NCBI RefSeq assembly: GCF_002261425.1
Contig: NZ_NEVJ01000003.1
Location: forward strand, 2,914,001 to 2,978,000
DNA from: Bordetella genomosp. 9
GTDB lineage: Bacteria > Pseudomonadota > Gammaproteobacteria > Burkholderiales > Burkholderiaceae_B
Length of the DNA: 64,000 bases
Reading direction: 5' to 3'
In this document: positions 1 to 10,317 of the stretch, in pieces
Layout of the letters: every line of letters begins with the position of its first letter
Position numbering within the stretch: position 1 is the stretch's first letter
Notes under the pieces: generated by a model
What the model was told of the DNA's origin: nothing
What the model saw: the letters and a program-made list of their open reading frames with translations, nothing else
Databases searched by the model: none
Position numbers and translations under genes: made by a program

Positions 1-1104
1 CCAGCCGAACAGTTCTTCCTTCAACTGGTATTCCAGGACCTGCCGCTTTTCTTCCACCACCAGGATTTCGTCCAGGCCCTCGGCGAAGCGCTGCATGCCG
101 GTGGCCTCCAGCGGCCATACCATGCCCACCTTGAACAGCCGCACGCCGATGCGGCGGCAGGTGTCGTCGTCCAGCCCCAGGTCGGAAAGCGCCTGGCGGG
201 TGTCCAGGTAGGCCTTGCCGGACGTCATGATGCCGAAGCGCGCGGCTTCCGCCGGCACGTGCCATAGCTCGCGATTCAGGCCGTTGGCCCGCGCATAGGC
301 CAGGGCGGCATACAGTTTGTAGTCCAGCAGGCGCGCCTCCTGTTCCAGGGGCGTATCGGGCATGCGGATGTTCAGGCCGTCCGCCGGCATCCTGAAATCT
401 TCCGGCAGGAGGATACGGACGCGCTCGGGGTCGACCTCCACCGACGCGGAGACTTCCACGATGTCGGTGATGCATTTCATGCCGACCCATACCCCCGCGT
501 AGCGGCTCATGGCCCAGCCATGCAGGCCGTAATCCAGGACTTCCTGGACGGTGGACGGGAACAGCACGGGAATCAGGCAGGCCTTGAGCAGATGGTCGCT
601 TTGATGCGGCAGCGTCGACGACTTGGCCGGGTGATCGTCGCCGGCCACGACCAGCACGCCGCCGTGGCGCGAGGTGCCCGCGCCATTCGCATGCTTGAAG
701 ACATCGCCGCAGCGATCCACGCCCGGGCCCTTGCCGTACCACATGCCGAACACGCCATCGTAGCGGGCGCCGGGGAACAGATTCACCTGCTGGCTGCCCC
801 ACACAGCGGTGGCGGCCAGGTCTTCGTTCAAGCCGGGCTGGAAGACGACGTGGTGGGCTTCCAGGTACTTGGCAGCCTTCCACATGTTCAGGTCCACCCC
901 GCCCAAGGGCGAACCGCGATAGCCGGAGATGAAGCCCGCCGTGTTCAGTCCGACCCGCATGTCCCGCGTGCGCTGCATCATGGGCAGGCGCACCAGGGCG
1001 TGGATGCCACTCATCCAGGCACGGCCGGTTTCCAGGGAGTATTTGTCGTCCAGCTGGACGGATTGGAGCGCGGCGCGCTGCGCCGGCGTCAGGGGGGCGT
1101 TCAT
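1..1104 (-). CDS. indolepyruvate:ferredoxin oxidoreductase family protein (partial, N-terminal part)
   Basis: The minus strand reads open from an ATG at 1104 to the window edge, 368 codons with no stop, so the C-terminus lies outside. The protein begins MNAPLTPAQRAALQS and carries GFISGYRGSPLGGVD near residue 56, the TPP-enzyme pyrimidine-domain signature of IorA-type 2-oxoacid:ferredoxin oxidoreductases. GDDHPAKSSTLPHQSD and EVSASVEVDP follow. The family oxidatively decarboxylates indolepyruvate or other aryl pyruvates to acyl-CoA with ferredoxin in the cytoplasm. In Bordetella-type bacteria it is usually one long fused alpha/gamma polypeptide of about 1,150-1,200 residues, so about a third is visible. 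It is divergent from mutY. The family is clear; the true substrate cannot be told from the sequence. Confidence 0.85.
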   Translation of the reverse strand, partial: MNAPLTPAQRAALQSVQLDDKYSLETGRAWMSGIHALVRLPMMQRTRDMRVGLNTAGFISGYRGSPLGGVDLNMWKAAKYLEAHHVVFQPGLNEDLAATAVWGSQQVNLFPGARYDGVFGMWYGKGPGVDRCGDVFKHANGAGTSRHGGVLVVAGDDHPAKSSTLPHQSDHLLKACLIPVLFPSTVQEVLDYGLHGWAMSRYAGVWVGMKCITDIVEVSASVEVDPERVRILLPEDFRMPADGLNIRMPDTPLEQEARLLDYKLYAALAYARANGLNRELWHVPAEAARFGIMTSGKAYLDTRQALSDLGLDDDTCRRIGVRLFKVGMVWPLEATGMQRFAEGLDEILVVEEKRQVLEYQLKEELFGW

Positions 1105-1332
1105 GCAGTCTCCGTTTGTCTTGGATGGCTCACGCCGGCTGGGCGTTTGCCTCTTGTGAAGGCGTGCCTGCCGGCATAAACAGTGAACCAGGCTTTTTCA
1201 TCCTTGCCTGTACCGGTCTTTTACTCCTGGCGCCGCGGCGGCGCAATTGGTGTTCCCGCCGAGATCCGGCCCAGGTTCCGCCCGCGGGCTCGCATTCGGA
1301 CGTTTACCCAGGGCGGAATGCAATAATCGCGC

Positions 1333-2406
1333 ATGGACTTTGCAACCCGTATTGCGACCTGGCAACAGCGCCATGGACGCCACGACCTGCCCTGGCAGAA
1401 CACCCGCGATCCGTACCGCATCTGGCTGTCGGAAATCATGTTGCAGCAGACCCAGGTGAGCACGGTCATCCCCTACTACCAGCGCTTCCTGGAACGCTTT
1501 CCCGACCTGCAAGCGCTGGCCGGCGCCGAACAGGAAGACGTCATGCCCTATTGGGCGGGCCTGGGCTACTACGCGCGCGCCCGCAACCTGCATCGCTGCG
1601 CGCAGGAGATCGTGCGCGACTGGGGCGGGCGCTTCCCGCCCGATGCGGCGGCCATCGCGACGCTGCCCGGCATCGGCCGCTCCACCGCGGCCGCCATCGC
1701 GGCCTTCGCCTACGGCGAACGCTCGCCGATCATGGACGGCAACGTCAAACGGGTGTTCGCGCGCCATTTCGGCATCGACGGAGACCCCACCCGCCGCGAG
1801 ACCGAGATCCGCCTGTGGAACCTGGCGGACGCGCAACTGGCGGACGGCGCGGGGCATGAGGTCGACATGGGCGCCTATACCCAGGGCCTGATGGACCTGG
1901 GCGCGACGCTATGCGTGCGCGGCAAGCCCTTGTGCGACCGCTGCCCCGTCAGCGAGACCTGTATCGCGCGCCGCGAAGGGCGCCAGGCCGAGCTTCCCAC
2001 GCCCAGGGCGCGCAAGGCGTCGCCGGAGCGCAGCACGGGCATGCTTGTGCTGCAACACCGCGATCGCATCCTGCTGCAACAGCGCCCGTCGCCGGGCATC
2101 TGGGGCGGATTGTGGAGCCTGCCGGAATTCGATCCCGCGCTGAACGCGGCGGCGGCCTGCCGCGAGCTGGGCGCGACGCCGGCCACGGTCTACGAACTGG
2201 CGGCGTTCGCGCATACCTTCACGCACTTCCGGCTGCACGTGCGGCCCTGGTACGTCGTCGTGGCGCAAGCGCCCGATCTGGACGGCAAGCCTTGGCAGTG
2301 GGTCGACGCGGCCGGCCTGGCCGCGGTGGCCCTGCCGGCGCCGGTGCGCAAACTGGTCGACGGTCTGTTCGCGGCCGACCTGGCGGCGCTGGCGCCTAGG
2401 TCTTGA
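1333..2406 (+). CDS. mutY: A/G-specific adenine DNA glycosylase MutY
   Basis: MutY removes adenine mispaired with 8-oxoguanine. The 357-residue length is typical. The catalytic Glu is E34 in SEIMLQQTQV. A helix-hairpin-helix follows (LPGIGRSTAAAIAAF, about 113-127) and the catalytic Asp sits in IMDGNVKRV. The [4Fe-4S] ligands fit C-x6-C-x2-C-x5-C in CVRGKPLCDRCPVSETC. The C-terminal third is the NUDIX-like domain that recognises 8-oxoG (QQRPSPGIWGGLWSLPEF), with the usual FTHFRL motif. The ATG at 1333 gives the normal N-terminus. The 3' end overlaps convergent rodA by 11 bp. Confidence 0.97.
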   Translation: MDFATRIATWQQRHGRHDLPWQNTRDPYRIWLSEIMLQQTQVSTVIPYYQRFLERFPDLQALAGAEQEDVMPYWAGLGYYARARNLHRCAQEIVRDWGGRFPPDAAAIATLPGIGRSTAAAIAAFAYGERSPIMDGNVKRVFARHFGIDGDPTRRETEIRLWNLADAQLADGAGHEVDMGAYTQGLMDLGATLCVRGKPLCDRCPVSETCIARREGRQAELPTPRARKASPERSTGMLVLQHRDRILLQQRPSPGIWGGLWSLPEFDPALNAAAACRELGATPATVYELAAFAHTFTHFRLHVRPWYVVVAQAPDLDGKPWQWVDAAGLAAVALPAPVRKLVDGLFAADLAALAPRS

Positions 2407-3532
2407 CCGAGCGATGGCGGTTGATGCTCATCAGCATCCCGCAGGCGATGCCCACGGTCAGCAGCGCGGTGCCGCCATAGCTCATGAAGGGTAGCGGCAC
2501 CCCCACCACGGGCAGGATGCCGGTCACCATGCCGATGTTCACGAACACGTAGATGAAGAACATCATCGTCAGCGAACCGCTCAACAATCGCCCGAACTGC
2601 GAGGTGGCGCGGGTCGCGATGGTCAGGCCGCGGGCGATCAGCAGGCCATACAGCACCAGGATCAACACCCCGCCGTAGAGCCCGAATTCCTCCGCATAGA
2701 CGGCGAAGATGAAGTCCGTCGTGCGTTCGGGAATGAAGTCCAGGTGGGTCTGTGTCCCCTTCATATAACCCTTGCCGTACAAACCGCCGGAACCCACCGC
2801 GATCATGGACTGGATTGTATGGAAGCCCTTGCCCAGGGGATCGGTACTGGGATCCAGCAGGGTGCACACGCGGTGCTTCTGGTAGTCGTGCAGGACGACC
2901 CAGTCGACTTCCGGCTGGCACAGCTGGTCTTCATAACTGACCAGCGTTCCGATGCCGATGACGGCCGCCAGCACCACCGGTATCAGCAGCTTGAACGACA
3001 GGCCGGCGAAATAGATGACGCAGAAACCCGCGCCGAACACCAGCAGCGCGGTGCCCAGGTCGGGCTGGCGCACGATCAGCAGGAAGGGCACGCCCAGCAG
3101 CAGGCCGGCGAACAGGAAATCGCGTATGCGGACCTGGCCTTCGTGGCGCTGGAAGTACCAGGCCAGCATCAGGGGCAGCGCGATCTTCATCATTTCCGAA
3201 GGCTGGATGCGCGTCACGCCCAGGTTCAGCCAGCGCGTCGCGCCCTTGCTGGTTTCGCCGAAAAGCTCGACGGCCAGCAGCAGCGCCACGCCCAGCACGT
3301 AGGCCGGCGGCGCCAGCTTCATCAGCCACTTGGGAGGCATCAGCGCCACCGCCCACATGGCGAAGAACGCGATGACGAAGTTGCGCGACTGGTCCGCGAA
3401 GCGCCAGTCGGTGCTGCCCACCGCCGAGTGCATCACCGTCAGCCCCAGGGCCGTCAACAGGACCAGGATGCACAGCAGGGGCCAGTCGAACGCCGTCACG
3501 ACGCGCAGGAGGATCAGGGCCAGGCGCTTCAT
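2396..3532 (-). CDS. rodA: peptidoglycan glycosyltransferase RodA
   Basis: RodA is the SEDS-family glycosyltransferase of the elongasome. It polymerises lipid II in the inner membrane in partnership with PBP2. The 378 residues form about ten membrane segments. SEDS hallmarks seen are IQPSEMMKIALP, RQPDLGTALL, KGTQTHLDFIPERTTDFIF (the large periplasmic loop) and LPFMSYGGTALL near the C-terminus. Its start codon overlaps the mrdA stop as ATGA (3529-3532), which suggests translational coupling. It is the last gene of mreB-mreC-mreD-mrdA-rodA. Confidence 0.96.
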   Translation of the reverse strand: MKRLALILLRVVTAFDWPLLCILVLLTALGLTVMHSAVGSTDWRFADQSRNFVIAFFAMWAVALMPPKWLMKLAPPAYVLGVALLLAVELFGETSKGATRWLNLGVTRIQPSEMMKIALPLMLAWYFQRHEGQVRIRDFLFAGLLLGVPFLLIVRQPDLGTALLVFGAGFCVIYFAGLSFKLLIPVVLAAVIGIGTLVSYEDQLCQPEVDWVVLHDYQKHRVCTLLDPSTDPLGKGFHTIQSMIAVGSGGLYGKGYMKGTQTHLDFIPERTTDFIFAVYAEEFGLYGGVLILVLYGLLIARGLTIATRATSQFGRLLSGSLTMMFFIYVFVNIGMVTGILPVVGVPLPFMSYGGTALLTVGIACGMLMSINRHRSVKT

Positions 3533-5646
3533 CGATCGGTCCCCGTGGTCGGCGTGGCTTCCGTGCGGACCGCGACCACCGGTTGGCGCGGCGGCGCGTC
3601 CGCCTGGTTGCGCGAGGCGTCCGGCCGGCGCGGCGGCGTGTCGGGCTGCCTGCCGGCGACGCGGGATGTGGCGGGAGGCGTGACGGGAGGCGTGGCGAGC
3701 GGCTTGGCGGGAGCCGCGGCGGATGGTTTGGCGAGAGGCGCGAGGGCCGGCGCGCCGGTCTCATTCGCCGCGACGCTGGGCTGTTTCGGGGGCATGTCGG
3801 GTTGATCCTGAAGCAGCCACGCATCGAATACCTTGCGTGCGATCGGTGCGGCGGCGCTGGCGCCCCAGCCGGCGTTTTCCACGATCAGGGCGACCGCGAT
3901 GCGTGGATGATCGGCCGGCGCGAAGCCCATGAACAGGGCGTGGTCGCGCAGCCGCTCGTCCACGGCGCTGGCGTGATAGCGCGCGCCACGCAGGCTGTAG
4001 ACCTGCGCGGTGCCGGTCTTGCCGGCGGCCTGGTAGGCCGCGCCGCGAAAAGGCTGCCGCGCCGTGCCCACACGCACCACGTCGGCCATGGCGCCCTTCA
4101 CCACGTCCAGGTTGGCCTGGTGCAACGGTATCTGGTAGTTCGGCGTGCTGGGCGTGGTGACGAACAGGCCCGTGCGCGGATCTTCCACCGAGTGCACCAG
4201 GTGCGGCTTGCGGTACAGCCCGTTGTTCGCCAGCGTCGACGTGGCTTGCGCCAGCTGCAGGATGGTAAAGGCGTTGTAGCCCTGACCCACCGCCACCGAC
4301 ACGGATTCGCCGGCATACCAGCGCTGCTTGTCCTTGTCCTTGTACGCGCTGCGTTTCCAGGCCGTGGACGGCAGCACGCCGCGCTTTTCGCCGTCCAGGT
4401 CGATGCCGGTGATCTGGCCGAACCCGAACTGCTTGGTGAAGTCGTGCAGCGCGTCCACGCCGATTTCAGGCCCGAGCGAAAAGAAATAGGTATCCGACGA
4501 CACCACCAGTGCCTTGTGCATGTCGGTGGGACCGAAGACCGCGCCCGCCGCGTTGCGGAATTTCTGTCCGCCGAATTCGAAATAGCCGGGATCCGGAATG
4601 CGATCGGTGGCGCGGCGCTTGCCCAGCTCCAGCGCGGCCATGGCGACGAAGGGCTTGTAGGTGGACCCGATGGGATAGGTGCCGTAGATGGGCCGGTTGA
4701 TCAAGGGATGATCCGGCGATTCGTTCAGCATGCGCCAGTTGTCGACGTCGATGCCGTCGACGAAGAGATTGGGATCGTAGGAAGGCTGCGACACGAAGGC
4801 CAGCACTTCCCCGGTGTCCGGGTCGATCGCCACCAATGCGCCGCGCTGGTCGCCGAAGGCTTCCTCGGCCACCTTCTCCAGCCGCATGTCGATGGACAGC
4901 TTGATGTCCGAACCCGGCACGGGATCGATGCGGCGCAAGGTGCGCACGGGGCGCCCGCCGGCGGTGACTTCCACTTCCTCCAGCCCGGTGCGGCCGTGCA
5001 GCTGCGTTTCCCAGCTTTTCTCTATGCCTTTCTTGCCGATGACGTCGGTGCCGCGGTAATTGCCCAGCTGGCCGCTGGCCTCCAATTCCTCGATATCGCC
5101 ATCGGAAATCCGGCCGATATAGCCGACGACGTGCGCCGCCGCCTTGCCTTCGGGGTATTCGCGCACCCAGCGGGCGCGCAGCTCCACGCCGGGAAACTGG
5201 AATGCGTGCGCGGCGAACCAGGCGGCTTCGGTGTCGTTCAGGTTGTCGCGCAGCGTCAGCGTGGCGTACCGGCTGTTTTCCGCGATGCGCCGCTTGAGCC
5301 GGCGCTGGTCGGTCGGGCTCAGGTACACCACCGGCGTCAGGGCCTTGAACAGCGCATCGATATTGCCCACCTGCGCGGGCACGATGTCCAGCGTATAGGT
5401 GCGGTAGTTGCGCGCCAGCACGACGCCGTTGCGATCCAGGATCTCGCCGCGGCGCGGCGGGATGGGCACCACCGCGATGCGGTTGCGGTCGGCGCGCTCG
5501 GACAGACCTTCGTAGCGGTCCACCTGCAGCATCCAGAAACGGCCGACCAGCAGGCCGAAGCACAGGATGGCGGCCGCGCCGCCCACCCATGCCCGCAACC
5601 TGAAGCGCTGTTTCTGCTGAGCGCCGGTTTTTTTGAATTCAAACAT
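3529..5646 (-). CDS. mrdA: penicillin-binding protein 2, peptidoglycan D,D-transpeptidase
   Basis: This is the class B PBP that cross-links peptidoglycan in the rod complex. It has an N-terminal membrane anchor (about 21-40), a dimerisation/pedestal domain beginning PPRRGEILDRNG, and a transpeptidase domain with the nucleophile S328 in GSTYKPF, SSD at 383-385 as the SxN-like motif, and KTG at 543-545. The protein is 705 residues against about 630 for E. coli PBP2. The excess is a Pro/Ala/Arg-rich low-complexity tail from about residue 617. It follows mreD by 15 bp and overlaps rodA by 4 bp. Confidence 0.96.
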   Translation of the reverse strand: MFEFKKTGAQQKQRFRLRAWVGGAAAILCFGLLVGRFWMLQVDRYEGLSERADRNRIAVVPIPPRRGEILDRNGVVLARNYRTYTLDIVPAQVGNIDALFKALTPVVYLSPTDQRRLKRRIAENSRYATLTLRDNLNDTEAAWFAAHAFQFPGVELRARWVREYPEGKAAAHVVGYIGRISDGDIEELEASGQLGNYRGTDVIGKKGIEKSWETQLHGRTGLEEVEVTAGGRPVRTLRRIDPVPGSDIKLSIDMRLEKVAEEAFGDQRGALVAIDPDTGEVLAFVSQPSYDPNLFVDGIDVDNWRMLNESPDHPLINRPIYGTYPIGSTYKPFVAMAALELGKRRATDRIPDPGYFEFGGQKFRNAAGAVFGPTDMHKALVVSSDTYFFSLGPEIGVDALHDFTKQFGFGQITGIDLDGEKRGVLPSTAWKRSAYKDKDKQRWYAGESVSVAVGQGYNAFTILQLAQATSTLANNGLYRKPHLVHSVEDPRTGLFVTTPSTPNYQIPLHQANLDVVKGAMADVVRVGTARQPFRGAAYQAAGKTGTAQVYSLRGARYHASAVDERLRDHALFMGFAPADHPRIAVALIVENAGWGASAAAPIARKVFDAWLLQDQPDMPPKQPSVAANETGAPALAPLAKPSAAAPAKPLATPPVTPPATSRVAGRQPDTPPRRPDASRNQADAPPRQPVVAVRTEATPTTGTDR

Positions 5647-5661
5647 GTCGAAAAAAAACGA

Positions 5662-6225
5662 TCAGACCGATGCCGACTCGGCATCGTCGGCACCGCGCGT
5701 CGGCAGGTGCAGCAGCCAGCCCGCGACGGGCCACAGGGCCGCGGTAATGGCCGCGCCCACGGCCCAGTCCCAGCCCGGCCATTTGCCGGCTATCCAGGCT
5801 TTGATCAGAACGGTCACGAGACGCGCGATCAGGAAGATGGGCAGCATGTGCATGGCCTGGCTCAGCAGGTCGAAGCGCTGCAGCCGGCGATGGAGAATGA
5901 CGGCGCCATAGGCAACCAGGGTATAGGAAAGCGCATTGCCGCCCAGCACGCCGGCGTCATGCACGTCCATCAACAGGCCGAACACGAACGCCGTCACCAT
6001 CCCGATGCGGCGCGGTTCGTGCACGCACCAGAACGCGATGACCAGGATCAGGATGTCGGGCGCCTGCCCCCACAGCCGCCAGGGCAGCAGGGAAATCAGC
6101 CAGACCAGCAGCACCGAGCCCCACACCATGACGGCGTGCGCCGGACGCGCGACCCGTTCGGGCTCCACCGTCCTGCGCGGGCGCAGCACCCCGCTTTGGG
6201 GTTCACTCCGGTTTATCGGACTCAC
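5662..6225 (-). CDS. mreD: rod shape-determining protein MreD
   Basis: MreD is a small inner-membrane protein that links MreB and MreC to the cell-wall synthases. The 187 residues hold about five or six hydrophobic segments. The typical conserved stretch VFGLLMDVHDAGVLGGNALSY lies near the middle. The start overlaps the mreC 3' end by 23 bp, as often seen in this operon. The N-terminal 30 residues are polar and would be cytoplasmic. Confidence 0.93.
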   Translation of the reverse strand: MSPINRSEPQSGVLRPRRTVEPERVARPAHAVMVWGSVLLVWLISLLPWRLWGQAPDILILVIAFWCVHEPRRIGMVTAFVFGLLMDVHDAGVLGGNALSYTLVAYGAVILHRRLQRFDLLSQAMHMLPIFLIARLVTVLIKAWIAGKWPGWDWAVGAAITAALWPVAGWLLHLPTRGADDAESASV

Positions 6226-7102
6226 TGGAGTCTGCCTCCTGGCGGTTGACTTCGGCGCGCTTGACGTCGACCTGCAGAACGAGGAAATGGCGATACCGCT
6301 CGGGGTGGGCCAGCGGTTCGCACAGCGCGCGGGCGAAGCCCGAGGCGGTATCGCGCTCCACCTTGGTTACTTTCGCCACCGGCAGGCCCGCGGGGAACAG
6401 ACCGCCCACACCGCTGGTGATAATAGTATCGCCCTCTTTGATGTCGGCGTTGGCGGCAAGGTAGCGCACTTCCATCTTGCCCGGCTGATTACCGCCGAAG
6501 GCAATCAGGCGCAGGCCATTGCGCAGGATCTGCACGGGGATGGAGACCTGCTCGTCGGTGACCAGCGCGGCCTCCGCCGTCATGGGCGTCGTGCGCACGA
6601 TCTGCCCGACCACGCCGCCTTCGTCGATGACCGGCATGCCGGGGGCCAGGCCCTGGCTGCTGCCCTTGTTGAAGACCAGGCGCTGGTTGAAGGCATTGGG
6701 CGGCTCGTACAGCACCTCCACCACCACCGCCTGTTGCGACAGGGTATCCGTCACGCCCAGCAGGCGGCGCAGCTGCGCGTTTTCGGCAGCCATCTGGGCC
6801 GCATGCGTGGCCACCTGCGCCAGTTCGATGCGCTGGCGCTGCAGCGCTTCGTTTTCCGTGCGCACCAGGTTGGCGGCGTTGTACCACTCGTTGACCTGCT
6901 GGACCATGTCGCGCGGCAGCAGGACGGCGCGCTGGAAGGGATACAGGGCGACGGAAACGTAGCGCCGCACGGGCTCCAGCACGCGCCACTGCGAATCGCC
7001 CACCAATAGCGCCAGGGCCAGAACGACCAGGATCGCCAGCTTCGCCTCGGCGGGCAGGCCGTGTCGGAACAGCCGCGGTGTGGTGGCGTTAAGTTGAGGC
7101 AT
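6203..7102 (-). CDS. mreC: rod shape-determining protein MreC
   Basis: MreC is a bitopic periplasmic scaffold of the elongasome that activates PBP2-RodA. The 299 residues contain one membrane segment (about 22-36), a helical coiled-coil region (about 70-115, rich in Glu, Gln and Arg), and the beta-rich MreC domain with NAFNQRLVFNKGSSQGLAPGM and DTIITSGVGGLFPAGLPVA. It lies 83 bp after mreB and overlaps mreD. The C-terminal 20 residues are acidic and probably disordered. Confidence 0.95.
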   Translation of the reverse strand: MPQLNATTPRLFRHGLPAEAKLAILVVLALALLVGDSQWRVLEPVRRYVSVALYPFQRAVLLPRDMVQQVNEWYNAANLVRTENEALQRQRIELAQVATHAAQMAAENAQLRRLLGVTDTLSQQAVVVEVLYEPPNAFNQRLVFNKGSSQGLAPGMPVIDEGGVVGQIVRTTPMTAEAALVTDEQVSIPVQILRNGLRLIAFGGNQPGKMEVRYLAANADIKEGDTIITSGVGGLFPAGLPVAKVTKVERDTASGFARALCEPLAHPERYRHFLVLQVDVKRAEVNRQEADSSESDKPE

Positions 7103-7185
7103 GGATACTCACGGGCGTAAGGCGCCCGGTGCCGGCCGCCCACCCGTAGCCACCATGATGCGGCGGCCGCGGCCAGGCGTAGGAA

Positions 7186-8362
<1,177 letters not shown>

Positions 8363-8445
8363 TTCCCGGCTATTCCAGGCTTTGTAACCACTGCTGGCCT
8401 GTCATGTAACGGCATCACCAGCAGCTCCACATTTTTTACACTCCC

Positions 8446-8754
8446 ATGGCGCTAAACGAAGAAGACGTGGCCCGCATTGCCCGGCTGGCCCGAATCGAGC
8501 TCACCCCGGAACGCCGCGCGCATGCGCTGCAGGAGCTCAACGGCATGCTCCACATCATCGAGCGCCTGCAGCAGGAAGACACCGCGGGTGTCGAGCCCAT
8601 GGCGCATCCCCTGTCCGCGCTGGACGAGGTCGAATTGCGCCTGCGTGAAGACAAAGTGACGGAATCCGGCTCCGAAGCCGAGCGCGTGGCCCTGATGAGC
8701 AACGCGCCGGAAGCGCAGGCCGGCCTGTTCCTGGTCCCCAAGGTGTTGGAGTAA
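8446..8754 (+). CDS. gatC: Asp-tRNA(Asn)/Glu-tRNA(Gln) amidotransferase subunit C
   Basis: GatC is the small belt subunit that stabilises the GatA-GatB amidotransferase, which turns Glu-tRNA(Gln) and/or Asp-tRNA(Asn) into the cognate amides. The 102-residue length is typical. The N-terminus [19 protein letters not shown] and the [22 protein letters not shown] region match the family. It is the first gene of gatC-gatA-gatB, is 2 bp from gatA, and is divergent from mreB across a 216-bp gap. Confidence 0.95.
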   Translation: MALNEEDVARIARLARIELTPERRAHALQELNGMLHIIERLQQEDTAGVEPMAHPLSALDEVELRLREDKVTESGSEAERVALMSNAPEAQAGLFLVPKVLE

Positions 8755-8756
8755 CC

Positions 8757-10316
8757 ATGAGCAAATCCGCCTTGCACACACAATTCGCCGACATCGCGGC
8801 CCTGCGCCAGGCGCTGGACCGGCGCGACGTCAGCGCCGTCGAACTGGCGTCCAGCGCGCTGGACGCCGCCCAGTCGGCCGCCAGCCTCAATGCCTTCCTG
8901 CACATCGACGCGGAACTCACCCTGGACCAGGCGCGCGCCGCCGATGCCGCCCTGGCGTCGGGCACGGCCGGGCCCCTGACGGGCGTGCCCATCGCGCACA
9001 AGGATGCCTTCGTGACGCGCGGCTGGCGCACGACCGCCGGCAGCCGCATGCTGGACGGCTACGTCAGCCCCTTCGACGCCACCGTGGTCGAGCGCCTGCA
9101 ACAGGCCGGCGCGGTGTCCATCGGCAAGCTGAACTGCGACGAATTCGCCATGGGGTCCGGCAACGAGAACTCCGCCTACGGCCCGGTACGCAATCCCTGG
9201 GACACGGATGCCGTGCCCGGCGGTTCGTCGGGCGGATCGGCGGCCGCGGTGGCGGCGCGCCTGGTGGCCGCGGCCACCGGCACCGATACCGGCGGCTCGG
9301 TGCGGCAGCCCGCCGCGCTGTGCGGCGTCACCGGCATCAAGCCCACCTACGGCACGGTATCGCGCTTCGGCATCGTGGCCTTCGGCTCCAGCCTAGACCA
9401 GGCCGGTCCGCTGGCAGCCAGCAGCCGCGACGCCCTGGCCCTGCTGGACGTTATGGCGGGCTTCGATCCGCGCGATGCCACCAGCGTCGAACGCTGCGGC
9501 AAGGACACCAACGAACCGGGCCGCGTGCGGCGCGACTTCGATACGGCCCAGACGGCCTATGACGCCGCCGGCGCCCGGCCCTTGGCCGGCTTGCGTATCG
9601 GCGTGCCGGCGGAATACCTGGGCGACGGCCTGGCCGACGACGTCCGCGCCGCCGTGGAAGCGGCCCTGGCGCAGTTCGTCGCGTTGGGCGCGCAGCGCGT
9701 GGATATTTCGCTGCCGCGCACCGAACTGGCGATTCCCGCCTATTACGTCATCGCGCCGGCCGAAGCGTCCAGCAACCTGGCGCGCTACGACGGCGTGCGC
9801 TATGGCCATCGCGCCGCGCAGTACGGCGACCTGACGGAAATGATCAGCCGTTCGCGCGCCGAAGGCTTCGGCGACGAAGTGCGGCGCCGCATCCTGATCG
9901 GCACCTATGTGCTGTCGCACGGCTATTACGACGCCTATTACCTGCAGGCCCAGCGCCTGCGCCGCCTGATCGCGCAGGACTTCCAGCGCGCACTGACGCA
10001 GTGCGACGTCATCATGGGCCCGGTGGCACCCACGGTGGCGAAGAACATTGGCGACAACCGCGACGATCCCACGGCGGACTGGCTGGCGGACGTTTACACC
10101 CTGGGTGTCAGCCTGGCCGGACTGCCCGCGATGTCGGTGCCTTGCGGCTTCGGCGCCGGCGTGCACGCCAGCCGGCCGGTGGGCCTGCAGATCATCGGCA
10201 ACTACTTCGACGAAGGCCGCCTGCTGGCGATCGCCGATCGCTATCAGCAGGCAAGCGACTGGCACCGCCGGTCCCCCGGCGATCAGCGCGCCGGCAGCAC
10301 GGTGGAGCACAACTGA
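8757..10316 (+). CDS. gatA: Glu-tRNA(Gln)/Asp-tRNA(Asn) amidotransferase subunit A
   Basis: GatA is the glutaminase subunit of the amidase-signature family. The catalytic Lys is K82 (PIAHKDAF). The cis-Ser lies in [14 protein letters not shown] (157/158) and the nucleophile is S181 in [15 protein letters not shown]. It releases ammonia from glutamine and channels it to GatB. The 519 residues are slightly longer than usual; an insertion near residues 235-260 ([15 protein letters not shown]) may account for it. The gene sits between gatC and gatB with gaps of 2 and 1 bp. Confidence 0.96.
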   Translation: MSKSALHTQFADIAALRQALDRRDVSAVELASSALDAAQSAASLNAFLHIDAELTLDQARAADAALASGTAGPLTGVPIAHKDAFVTRGWRTTAGSRMLDGYVSPFDATVVERLQQAGAVSIGKLNCDEFAMGSGNENSAYGPVRNPWDTDAVPGGSSGGSAAAVAARLVAAATGTDTGGSVRQPAALCGVTGIKPTYGTVSRFGIVAFGSSLDQAGPLAASSRDALALLDVMAGFDPRDATSVERCGKDTNEPGRVRRDFDTAQTAYDAAGARPLAGLRIGVPAEYLGDGLADDVRAAVEAALAQFVALGAQRVDISLPRTELAIPAYYVIAPAEASSNLARYDGVRYGHRAAQYGDLTEMISRSRAEGFGDEVRRRILIGTYVLSHGYYDAYYLQAQRLRRLIAQDFQRALTQCDVIMGPVAPTVAKNIGDNRDDPTADWLADVYTLGVSLAGLPAMSVPCGFGAGVHASRPVGLQIIGNYFDEGRLLAIADRYQQASDWHRRSPGDQRAGSTVEHN

Positions 10317-10317
10317 C

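Noticed and set aside
3583..6249. 888-codon plus-strand frame
   Set aside because: It lies antisense to mrdA and mreD, has no recognisable domain and the composition (His, Gln, Arg, Ala) typical of shadow frames in GC-rich DNA.
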